Origin: CAYJIX01 sp964370375
GTDB lineage: Bacteria; Desulfobacterota; Desulfovibrionia; Desulfovibrionales; Desulfovibrionaceae
Direction: 5' to 3'
Assembly (NCBI GenBank): GCA_964370375.1
Contig: CAYJIX010000049.1
Location: forward strand, 1-17,395
DNA length: 17,395 nt
Position numbers and translations under genes: made by a program. Shown one piece after another: positions 8,301 through 14,010 of this stretch. The notes beneath the pieces are model-generated. The model was not told the DNA's origin. It was given only the letters and a program-made list of their open reading frames with translations, and did not search any database. The stretch's first letter is position 1; each line of letters begins with the position of its first letter.

Positions 8301-8781
8301 CAGCATTTATAATTGAGCTTTCAAGTGTATCGCTAGCATGCTCCAAGCGCATGCCTGTAGCATTGCCAATCTCTTTTGAGGTGAGAGTCATGTTTTTGTA
8401 GTTTGCCAACGTCGCGTTCGATGTTACAGCATGTATATCTCCATCCATACCCCAAACGTTGCTTCCTGTAACGTCTATAGTGCCATAGTTGAAAATACTT
8501 GCGGTTCCTGCATTAAATTCCATCACGCGCGTGTCGGAATCGCCGGTGTTGTAGGTAATGGTACCGCGGTTTACAAGTTCAGAATCGGTAGGCGTGGCAA
8601 GCATTGGTGCATTAAGGGTTGTGCCCAACGGATTTTCTAAAGCATGGGCACTCACGGGGCTTAGTGCCGAAACGCACAATGCGGCAATAGCTAATGTACC
8701 GAAAATATTTAGCAAATTACATTTTTTTAATACGGCAACATAACGGTTTTTTAAATTTCCTATGGCGTTTTTCGACAACAT
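5365..8781 (-). CDS. Autotransporter adhesin with pentapeptide and 58-residue repeats
   Basis: A type Va autotransporter: exported by Sec, then its C-terminal barrel inserts in the outer membrane and displays the passenger. An extended signal peptide spans residues 1-47 (hydrophobic core about 28-40, likely cut after SAHA). Next comes an N/T/G-rich passenger with beta-helix-like repeats (about 48-330), an Ala/Lys/Glu-rich helix (about 422-464), and pentapeptide repeats (about 477-514, e.g. DLSGANLEGTNLTGTNL). Then come tandem Ser/Gly/Met/Gln-rich units of 37 or 58 residues, and a barrel of about 268 residues from WSVYLSPYGS to the terminal aromatic FSYSF. I chose the ATG at 8779-8781 because AAGGGG precedes it; a GTG at 8823 lies upstream without one. 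A 100-N assembly gap falls in the repeats, so true length is unknown. A strong promoter lies just upstream and a terminator downstream, so it is monocistronic. Ligand unknown. Confidence 0.9.
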   Translation of the reverse strand: MLSKNAIGNLKNRYVAVLKKCNLLNIFGTLAIAALCVSALSPVSAHALENPLGTTLNAPMLATPTDSELVNRGTITYNTGDSDTRVMEFNAGTASIFNYGTIDVTGSNVWGMDGDIHAVTSNATLANYKNMTLTSKEIGNATGMRLEHASDTLESSIINAEHAQITIKSQNVAWGINIESQGIFTIENKGTIDVNADFYAYGINVGSTGTYNITSNGTMNVESTTEHAYGIYTESIANIHHTGVMNISAPIGKTAAEVYVAASGTANIQTYALDLKENYVPFVVDNGGTLNFDDTLIIARQGESIADTGKTYNMADFIDNTALGTVSGEIASVVTVETLSASLGTISSTASGVLNQTITLKPNSNIIQETPSSQPMQSIETQLEITERHENNFMQGVLERFLQNEDSGAGSSQASTNVSGVDRIAEAKAEAKAKALAEADAKAKAEALAKAQAEVIAKLKSKTPLTYDEKQLLAGLDLSKMDLSGMDLSGANLEGTNLTGTNLSGTNLTKANLEGAYVMAYETKCTFSHVEKTKGLTLYGEFNSLVFMDQNRQFRETIKRPRETEGITGGTGAGLQQNTSPPSQGTSSGQNDSELRITLIAPESSLTTSPEQSMPALQNPSQGASQDVSASQGAESNQGSSSGLSLPGLSMPALQNPSQGASQDVSASQGAESNQGSSSGLSISMPGQSMPGMGSMPGTGSMGSPEQSMPALQNPSQGASQDVSASQGAESNQGSSSGLSISMPGQSMPGMGSMPGTGSMGSPEQSMPALQNPSQGASQXXXXXXXXXXXXXXXXXXXXXXXXXXXXXXXXXXQGTGTSQDANTTINSNQNANDGQTFVPTAPIDVQNPLPTGLGSGSPFKDMPNAEAPQWSVYLSPYGSHSSRHDSNGHSNNFGIAGGISKQMSERFSLGAHFDIGYTDSYSNNLSTDSNTLFASFGVNGSYNITPEWYVNTSLTGTINQVDSDYQSSIYHASENNSGSAFSASLSTGYMWKINENNVIAPQIGVNYVYTHTGAYDIEWNNGGSFYNIYNDATNYSALYGTVGLRWLGSYKISEVSTFSPFVSVGIQQNLTGNPIKSTTTTFGTRYSAETSPNYTTVNTTVGVTWNYNDFAVKLDYNGSFGEEENSHGGALTFSYSF
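6345..6444. other. Assembly gap (100 N)
   Basis: Exactly 100 N, a conventional placeholder length, sits where the 174-bp repeats of the autotransporter gene meet its unique linker. Reads probably could not span the tandem repeats. The real number of units, and therefore the protein length, cannot be read from this sequence. Both flanks translate sensibly in the frame implied by 100 N. Confidence 0.99.
6445..6958 (-). repeat. In-frame 174/111-bp tandem repeats in the autotransporter
   Basis: The anchor GGGTTTTGAAGAGCAGGC recurs at 6464, 6638, 6812 and 6923, giving periods of 174, 174 and 111 bp (58, 58 and 37 residues). The two 174-bp units are virtually identical at the DNA level, which implies recent duplication or homogenisation. 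The 58-residue unit itself contains shorter SMPG-type repeats. All periods are multiples of three, so changes in copy number would keep the reading frame. Confidence 0.9.
7238..7352 (-). repeat. 15-bp repeats coding for pentapeptide repeats
   Basis: About eight successive 15-bp units encode LSKMD, LSGMD, LSGAN, LEGTN, LTGTN, LSGTN and similar, matching the A(D/N)LXX pentapeptide-repeat pattern (residues about 477-514 of the autotransporter). Pentapeptide repeats form a right-handed quadrilateral beta-helix; eight units would give about two coils. Confidence 0.8.
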
Positions 8782-8837
8782 GGCACACCCCTTTTGTGGA
8801 CTGTTTGTAACATGATAAGGCACTATAACGATTTTTA

Positions 8838-8865
8838 ACTATACGCAAAGAGGATACAATGTCAA
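8838..8865 (-). promoter_or_regulatory. Sigma-70-type promoter of the autotransporter gene
   Basis: On the minus strand a perfect -35 TTGACA (8865-8860) is followed after 16 bp by TATAGT (8843-8838), one mismatch from the -10 consensus. A second TATAGT lies at 8827-8822. Predicted start of transcription is near 8831, giving a leader of about 50 nt before the ATG at 8781. Confidence 0.75.
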
Positions 8866-9185
8866 TTTGCTGTGTGCCATCCTTGGTGGGGAGGGGGGTG
8901 AGCTCCAGAAAGAACTGTGAGTTGCAAAAAAAGCTACAGATAAAAGAAAAAAATAAAAAACGTCCAAATAAGTGATGCAGATTTTAACGGCACGATTTTA
9001 TCAGCGAAAAGCAGAAATGTAAGGACAATGCACCGGTTGCGAGCTTTATAGTTTTGTCTTATTGCTAAGACTGCTTGTTAGGACCTGACTATATAATTTA
9101 TGTTTTTTTGTAGATTCATTATTACCAATAGCTTTATTCAAAGTTTTTTTTTACAAATTCTTAGTGTAAAAATAATAGAAGTTTT
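8866..9185. other. AT-rich intergenic region, no feature recognised
   Basis: No open frame with coding character, RNA gene or clear regulatory site was recognised. GC content falls toward the right, continuing into the decayed fragment at 9186-9500. Confidence 0.6.
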
Positions 9186-9500
9186 TTAGCAAGTTATTCC
9201 TACATCCTGTTGCATAATTTTTGATTCAATGAAATTAAAAAAAATTATGGATTTATCAAAAAGTTTTTCAATTTCCTGAGTGTTTTTATTAAGTGTGTAC
9301 TCACTAAAATTTTTGTGAACGAGCATGTTACGCTCGTGACCTAAAGTTAAAAATGAAGCTTCATATGATTTTATTGTCATGTTTGTTCTTAACTCACTAA
9401 GAATGCAATCCTTAAATTCTTCACCAATTTCTTTTTACGTCAATACAAAAGAAGACTTCTTGCTAAATGGGCTTGTGAAAAAATATTCGATAAGGCAATT
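9186..9500 (-). pseudogene. Decayed fragment with a HEPN-type RNase motif
   Basis: A minus-strand frame from 9434 to the stop at 9186-9188 encodes about 82 residues, including LGHERNMLVHKNFSEY followed by a helical TQEIEKLFDKSIIFFNFIES. RNMLVH fits the R-X4-H signature of HEPN domains, many of which are RNases in toxin or defence systems, and the surrounding pattern is typical of the C-terminal part of such domains. Directly upstream, the same frame continues after a single TAA (9435-9437) with a protein-like stretch (EYFFTSPFSKKSSFVLT) up to another stop near 9501. I read this as a truncated gene broken by a nonsense change; an N-terminus and ribosome site are missing. Base composition is clearly more AT-rich than the neighbouring genes, suggesting foreign origin. 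Chance resemblance over so short a motif remains possible. Confidence 0.45.
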
Positions 9501-9664
9501 TTAGATAGAACAATCGTAGGTTGGCACGGTGGACACGTTTTTTTGTAACGTGTGCTGTTTTTGTGTTTATTCACTGCTTTTTATTTGTTCAAGCAATGCC
9601 GCTTCGGCTCTACTCTTTTCGAGTCGCCTACGCGCTATTATCTGAAAATGTATCATCCTTCTAC

Positions 9665-9808
9665 CGGCAGTGGGCGAAAGCCCACGCGAGGTGTTTATAC
9701 CAGCAGTGGGCGAAAGCCCACGCGAGGTGTTTATGCCAGCAGTGGGCGAAAGCCCACGCGTGGTGTTTATGCCAGCAGTGGGCGAAAGCCCACGCGAGGT
9801 ACTTCGTC
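9665..9808 (+). repeat. Four tandem 36-bp repeats, each a GNRA-capped hairpin
   Basis: Units start at 9665, 9701, 9737 and 9773, each 36 bp; units 1-3 are nearly identical and unit 4 diverges in its last 10 bp. Each contains GTGGGCGAAAGCCCAC: a 6-bp perfect GC-rich stem capped by GAAA, a GNRA tetraloop if the plus strand is transcribed. Because 36 is a multiple of three, frames stay open on both strands, producing spurious repetitive ORFs. There are no spacers, so this is not CRISPR, and no T-tracts, so the hairpins are not standard terminators. Confidence 0.85.
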
Positions 9809-9930
9809 TAAACAAAAGATTTGTAAAAAAATGTTGGCACAAAAAACCAAGCCATGACAAGGCAAACATACACAAATCAACGCCCGATAGGCCTCCTTTT
9901 GAATCCTTCGCGCTGCACCCCCCCCATAAC

Positions 9931-9972
9931 AAAGGGCCGCACTTCTTTGTCAAACAAAGCAGGCGGCCCTTT
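9931..9972. terminator. Bidirectional terminator downstream of cheV
   Basis: AAAGGGCCGC (9931-9940) pairs perfectly with GCGGCCCTTT (9963-9972), and inside it CTTTGT pairs with ACAAAG. The stem lies about 60 bp past the cheV stop. On the minus strand it is followed by GTTATGG, on the plus strand by a T-rich GGGTATGTTTTTATA. It most likely ends the cheV transcript. Confidence 0.7.
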
Positions 9973-10033
9973 GGGTATGTTTTTATAAAACTAAGATGAT
10001 AAAGGCAATCAAAAGCGCAAGTTCCTCACGCCC

Positions 10034-11017
10034 TTACATGAGCCCTTCTTTTTTGCGTTCAGCAATAAGGTCGTGGGCTTTTTGGGCAAGTTGGGTGACG
10101 CCGGGTTTTGAGATTTGGAAATCTGCGCCCACGGATTCTCCTTTATGGAGGAGTTTGTCCGTGATGAGCGACGAGAATAAAATAATAGGGATGTTGCGTA
10201 ATTGGGGGTCGTCTTTGATTTTTTTACAAAGGTTATGACCGTCCATGCCCGGCATTTCGATATCTGAAACGATCACCTGCACATAGTCGGTGATGGGGCA
10301 TTTTTCTTCATCGGCTTTGCTTTTGAGCTCTTGGATGCGTTCCCACGCTTGCAGTCCGTTGGTTGCTGTTTCTACTTCAAAGCTGGCTTTTTCCAAAAGG
10401 TCTTTGAGCATGCCGCGGATAAGCGTTGAATCGTCAGCAATAAGGGCACGATAGCGTACATCGCTCGTCCAATCCACGGCTTCATCAAGGCAAAGGCGCA
10501 ATTGCGGGTTAAGGTCAGCCACGATTTTTTCAAGGTCGAGCAAAAAGACAATGCGCTCTTCAAGCTTCACAACGCCTGTGATGGTGTTTTGAGAGAACAT
10601 GGCCACGTACTGGTTTGGTGGCTCGACCTGTTCCCAGCTGATGCGGTGGATGCGGTTTACGCCGGACACCTTAAAAGCAGTTGTAACGCCATTAAATTCA
10701 GTAACAATGACCTTGCTTTGCTCATCTTCACCCACGCAGGGTTTGTTTAGCCACGCGTTCAAATCCACCAATGGGATGATGTGCGAGCGCAGGTTGAACG
10801 CGCCAAGGACCGATGGGTGCTGCACTTCCGGAAGGGAAGTTATTTTTGGCATGCGAATGATTTCAAGCACTTTAGCGACGTTTACGCCATAGTATCCGCG
10901 GTATGTGTTTTGTTCATTCTCAAGTTCGTCGTCAGCGTCGGCGGGTTCGTCGAGGAAAAATTCTACGATTTCAAGTTCGTTGGTTCCGGCTTCAAGAAGA
11001 ATATTGGTTTGTGACAT
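10034..11017 (-). CDS. cheV: Chemotaxis protein CheV (CheW-like domain plus receiver)
   Basis: CheV couples chemoreceptors to the CheA kinase through its CheW-like domain and adjusts signalling through a phosphorylatable receiver domain. The 327-residue product has a CheW-like domain at about 15-170, with VLEIIRMPKIT, GAFNLRSHIIPLVDL and ITGVVKLEERIVFLLDLEKI. A receiver follows at about 188-320: acidic pair D195/D196 in IADDS, phosphoacceptor D252 in VSDIEMPGMDG, S282/S283 in LFSSL, and K304 in ISKPG. All catalytic positions are present. The start is supported by GGAGG four to five bases before the ATG. An Asp/Glu-rich insertion (about 23-36) lies near the start of the CheW part. No other chemotaxis gene is in the window, which is usual for CheV. 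A terminator follows, so it seems monocistronic. Confidence 0.93.
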   Translation of the reverse strand: MSQTNILLEAGTNELEIVEFFLDEPADADDELENEQNTYRGYYGVNVAKVLEIIRMPKITSLPEVQHPSVLGAFNLRSHIIPLVDLNAWLNKPCVGEDEQSKVIVTEFNGVTTAFKVSGVNRIHRISWEQVEPPNQYVAMFSQNTITGVVKLEERIVFLLDLEKIVADLNPQLRLCLDEAVDWTSDVRYRALIADDSTLIRGMLKDLLEKASFEVETATNGLQAWERIQELKSKADEEKCPITDYVQVIVSDIEMPGMDGHNLCKKIKDDPQLRNIPIILFSSLITDKLLHKGESVGADFQISKPGVTQLAQKAHDLIAERKKEGLM

Positions 11018-11406
11018 GCTGCCTCCGAGAAGATATCCTAACTTTTAAGTATACTTAGGTTTTTGCCTGTGAACGCTTGGCTGTAAGTCCATGTATAGAC
11101 AAAAGGCCAAAATAAGATGTACGTTTATGTTAAGCAATCCATGTGGTTAGCGACAACTGCTTGCTTAAAGGCACTGTACCTTTGCAAAGGTTGTCCAAGT
11201 AACAGACTTGCCTTACGAAGTTGACCATTACATGGTCATGTTGTCAAGGTCTAAGAGGTTGACAGCGCGTTTTTATGGGTAGTTTTGGGAAAGGTTTTGT
11301 GATTTTTATTCAAAAAAAACAGAATGATAGTTGTAAAAGTAGGCATAAAAAAGGGAAAATAAATTTTTTTATGAAAAAGTATGTGCTTTGCAAAAATACA
11401 ACAACC
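11018..11406. promoter_or_regulatory. Palindrome-rich region between dnaA and cheV
   Basis: No gene is seen. Several perfect dyads occur: TAAGTATACTTA (11046-11057), CCTTTGCAAAGG (11179-11190), CAAGT/ACTTG (11196-11200 and 11206-11210), and TGACCAT-TAC-ATGGTCA (11222-11238). The first lies 29 bp before the cheV start and includes TATACT in the cheV direction, which could be a -10 box, but I found no matching -35. The others are candidate operators. No strong dnaA terminator is visible. Confidence 0.45.
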
Positions 11407-12897
11407 TTACTTTTTTGTCGAGGATTGTTGGCGTTCAATACGTTCAAGCGTTGTGGCGATTTGTCGACCAAGGTGGGTGTTTCTGGTAAGTTCGCGCTCA
11501 ACCGTGGCAATGCCTTTGAGCACCGTTGAATGGCGACGCCCAAAATGTTCGCCGATGTTCGCAAGGGAAAGGTCTGTATAGCGGCGGCTTAGATAAAAAA
11601 TGGTGTTTCTGGCCATAACATGGTCGGTTTTACGGCTTTTTGTGGCAATTTGGTCAGCTTTTAAGGCAAAGGCTTCGCAAACTTTGCGCGTGATGCTTTC
11701 AATAGTAAGGAAGGGGCTTTCAAGGTTGTATTGGGCCATGATTTCAAGGACCATGTCTGCATGGACCGGGCAATCAAGCAGGCTTGCACGCAAAAACACG
11801 TTGTGCAAACAGCTTTCCATCTGGCGCACGTCACCGCAAAGCCGATCAGCCAAAAGGTCTACAATGTCATCGTGTAACGGCACGTTTTGTTGGCGCGCTT
11901 TTTCTTGTAACATGAGCTTACGGGTGGCTTTGTCCGGTTTTTGCATATGGGCCAGAAAACCTGAGCAAAAGCGCGAAACAAGGCGTTCGTCCACATTTGC
12001 CAGCTCGTTGGGGGCAAAGGAGCTTGTTAAAACAACGCGGCTGCCGTTGTCGTGCAGGGTTTTGATGGTTGAGAGCACTTCGTCTTGCATTTTTTCTTTG
12101 TTTTGCAAAAAATGCACGTCTTCAAGAAGCAGCACATCAACATCACGAAAGCGCGATTTGAACGCGTCAATGGTGCGGCTTTTCATGGCTTGGACAAAGC
12201 ACGAGGCAAAATGTTCAGCCGTTAGGTATTCAACCCTTGGGGTGGTGTTGCTTGCGTTGCAAAGGGCCTTGCCAACAGCTTGGGTAAGGTGCGTTTTGCC
12301 AAGCCCAGGGCCTGAACTGATAAAAAGCGTGCTTACATTTTTAGTCAGGCGCGATACGTTAAGGGCAGCGGCATGGGCCAAATCGTTACACGGGCCCACC
12401 ACAAAATCATCAAAGCTATGGCGCCATTGCACAGGTGCTGAGGCTGCACGAAGTGGTAAAAAACCTTGTTCAAGCGTAACACGACGAGCCGTTCCGGTGG
12501 CATGGCTTTTAGCTGTGTGGAGCACTGATCCTGGCTGGTCTGTAGCAGAAAGTCCTGAGGCAGAAAGTTCTGAAGCAGAATTTTCTGTAGCAGGGGGGAT
12601 TGCTATATGGGCGTTGGCTTGAAAAGCTTCTGTTTTGCAGACATTGGCAATATGGTGCACCTTGTGTGCGGCAAGCACGTCAACCGTCCATCCTTGACCG
12701 CAAGCGGCAAGAGTGACCTGGCGGATGCTATCCAACAGGCGATTTTTAACCCAGTCGGCGACAAAATCATTGGGAGCCTCAAGGGTAAGAGTTTGCTCCT
12801 GCATGTGTACACGCAAAGGATCAACCCATACCTTGATTATCCCAGGTGCTAGGGTTTTTTGTAGATTTTCGTAGATTTTTTGCCATTGTCTGTTCAT
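11407..12897 (-). CDS. dnaA: Chromosomal replication initiator DnaA
   Basis: DnaA binds origin boxes, opens the AT-rich unwinding element and loads the helicase. The 496-residue product shows domain I (about 1-75), a variable linker (about 80-150), an AAA+ core with Walker A GPGLGKT (196-202), Walker B LLLEDVHFL (256-264) and VDERLVSRF with the box VII arginine near 309. The DNA-binding domain IV covers about 400-496. The signature helix-turn-helix reads IGEHFGRRHSTV, where most DnaA proteins have FGGRDHTTV: it is one residue shorter, and Arg stands where the conserved Asp is expected. The core uses ED instead of the usual DD in Walker B. AAAGG lies about seven bases before the ATG. dnaN does not follow; cheV does. 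A second DnaA-family paralogue rather than the sole initiator is possible. A plus-strand frame at 11600-12622 is a shadow. Confidence 0.93.
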   Translation of the reverse strand: MNRQWQKIYENLQKTLAPGIIKVWVDPLRVHMQEQTLTLEAPNDFVADWVKNRLLDSIRQVTLAACGQGWTVDVLAAHKVHHIANVCKTEAFQANAHIAIPPATENSASELSASGLSATDQPGSVLHTAKSHATGTARRVTLEQGFLPLRAASAPVQWRHSFDDFVVGPCNDLAHAAALNVSRLTKNVSTLFISSGPGLGKTHLTQAVGKALCNASNTTPRVEYLTAEHFASCFVQAMKSRTIDAFKSRFRDVDVLLLEDVHFLQNKEKMQDEVLSTIKTLHDNGSRVVLTSSFAPNELANVDERLVSRFCSGFLAHMQKPDKATRKLMLQEKARQQNVPLHDDIVDLLADRLCGDVRQMESCLHNVFLRASLLDCPVHADMVLEIMAQYNLESPFLTIESITRKVCEAFALKADQIATKSRKTDHVMARNTIFYLSRRYTDLSLANIGEHFGRRHSTVLKGIATVERELTRNTHLGRQIATTLERIERQQSSTKK

Positions 12898-13020
12898 GGG
12901 GTACCTTTTAGCCTGTTGGGCTTAGCTTGGCAATAGAGTATGAGGGAACCTTGACGCCTGTTTGGAAATGATGGCGCTCACAAAATTTTTTTTTATAATA
13001 TACTAATATTATGTATGATT

Positions 13021-13200
13021 TTTGATTTTACAGGGTTAGGACTCCTTTTTGAAAAGCCTTGCCATAGCACGATTTCCACAGATAAACGTTATGATATTAA
13101 AAAAAAGTGAATTACTAATTAACATAGGTAAATTAAAAAAATGCTAAAAATCTAAAAATATCTTAAAATATCGAAATATTCATCTTTTCGGGATGTTAAA
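13021..13200. other. Candidate replication origin / unwinding element upstream of dnaA
   Basis: The 660 bp upstream of dnaA contain no gene until 13559 and are very AT-rich. At 13151-13180 three 10-bp units follow each other (TCTAAAAATA, TCTTAAAATA, TCGAAATATT), with a partial copy just before, a spacing of one helical turn. At 13072-13080 lies ATTTCCACA, which matches the classical DnaA box TTATCCACA at seven of nine positions. AT-rich iterons beside a DnaA-box-like site near dnaA are the usual setting for an origin, but only one weak box is visible, so this is a hypothesis. Confidence 0.4.
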
Positions 13201-13231
13201 AAGGCAAAAAAAACGCGATTTTTTTTTCCTT
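13201..13231. repeat. A/T stem with a CGCGA loop
   Basis: AAGG-C-AAAAAAAA pairs with TTTTTTTT-T-CCTT around the loop CGCGA, a 12-bp stem with one mismatch. It lies beside the candidate origin, between the divergent dnaA and the small gene at 13559. It could act as a terminator or structural element; there is no direct evidence. Confidence 0.55.
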
Positions 13232-13460
13232 GCTATACCGCGCTATTACGCCAATTTGGGGTCATAAATAGAACCAGTTCGCGGTGTTTTTTTTAAAACT
13301 ATGTGTTATTTGTTGGTGTTGTCTTGCGGTGCTGTGCTTTGTCAAAAATAAAGCCATGTGCCAACTAGGCAAAGCTAGGCTACAGGCAGGGGGGCGCTTG
13401 CTTATTGGAAAGCCTCTTGTGAACGAGTCTACTATGTATTGTACCGAGGAGCCGCCTTCA

Positions 13461-13496
13461 CTGGCACTTGCCAGATAATAATGGAGTGCGTATACT
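13461..13496 (+). promoter_or_regulatory. Promoter with overlapping palindrome upstream of the small gene
   Basis: TTGCCA (13468-13473) and TATACT (13491-13496) are separated by exactly 17 bp, each one mismatch from the sigma-70 consensus. The perfect dyad CTGGCA-CT-TGCCAG (13461-13474) overlaps the -35 box, a position suited to a repressor. Transcription would start near 13503, giving a leader of about 56 nt for the gene at 13559. Confidence 0.65.
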
Positions 13497-13558
13497 CTTT
13501 TTTTGCAGATAGACATTTACGGTTACAGTTGAGGCAACGTGCGCCTCACGGAGGATAT

Positions 13559-13816
13559 ATGGCTTACCGTCTTTCATCTATGGACGAGCACATTCCCTTT
13601 GAGCAACAAATAAGGTCCTTGTCTGAAGAGACCTTGCTTGATATTTGGGAAGAGGTGCAGCAAGTGCAGCGCATGTTGAGCCATCAACATCAACGCGGCG
13701 TTGTGCCTGCTATCGATTATGAGCGCATCATTGTGGCAGAATTGCAACGCCGTTGTGTTCCTTCAAATGCTGCCGAAGCCCCCATTGAGGCTTTTATGCA
13801 TACTTTTAGCTCGTGA
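13559..13816 (+). CDS. Small protein of unknown function (85 residues)
   Basis: I do not recognise this protein. It starts MAYRLSSMDEH at an ATG preceded by GGAGGATAT, a strong ribosome binding site; an upstream frame to 13439 lacks one. It is predicted to be soluble and mostly helical, with an acidic stretch (LSEETLLDIWEEVQQVQRML, about 21-40) and a second helix (DYERIIVAELQRR). There is no signal peptide, membrane segment or cysteine pair; the single cysteine is near residue 66. It has its own promoter with an overlapping palindrome and a clear terminator, so it is a single-gene unit between the dnaA upstream region and an aminotransferase gene. The complete set of expression signals makes it a credible gene despite its size. 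Confidence 0.75.
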   Translation: MAYRLSSMDEHIPFEQQIRSLSEETLLDIWEEVQQVQRMLSHQHQRGVVPAIDYERIIVAELQRRCVPSNAAEAPIEAFMHTFSS

Positions 13817-13850
13817 ACTAGGCACGTTTTTTTGTGATTATGGTGACATC

Positions 13851-13886
13851 CGCTGCGCGCCGATTGGCCTTGCAGCGTCTTTTTTT
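13851..13886 (+). terminator. Rho-independent terminator of the small gene
   Basis: CGCTGC (13851-13856) pairs with GCAGCG (13872-13877); inside, GCC and GGC pair around GATT. The stem is followed at once by TCTTTTTTT. It lies 34 bp after the stop at 13816 and separates this gene from the aminotransferase. Confidence 0.85.
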
Positions 13887-14010
13887 GAAAAAGTTCGTGT
13901 TGTGAGCACGGGGCCAGCATATGGAACGTGCGGTTTTTTTTGTAATGAATGTTTGATATTTTGTTGTTGCTTCATGGTTTGTTTGCGCAAGCCTTTGTTA
14001 AGGAGAAGTT

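Noticed and set aside
9181..9195. 15-bp match to element copy A (GTTTTTTAGCAAGTT also at 1224-1238)
   Set aside because: AT-rich, with no similarity outside the 15 bp and no element ends nearby; probably chance.
9665..9808. CRISPR array
   Set aside because: The 36-bp units follow each other directly with no variable spacers, and no cas genes are present.
9521..9953. Repetitive open frames on both strands over the 36-bp array
   Set aside because: The period is a multiple of three, so all frames stay open by construction; translations in different frames look equally artificial and there is no ribosome site.
11170..11185. Sigma-54 promoter before cheV (GGCAC and TTTGC)
   Set aside because: The GG and GC pairs are 12 rather than 10 bases apart and the site is on the plus strand, opposite to cheV.
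11600..12622. Plus-strand frame of 340 codons opposite dnaA
   Set aside because: Antisense shadow of dnaA; very rich in Ser, Arg and Cys, with no protein-like features.
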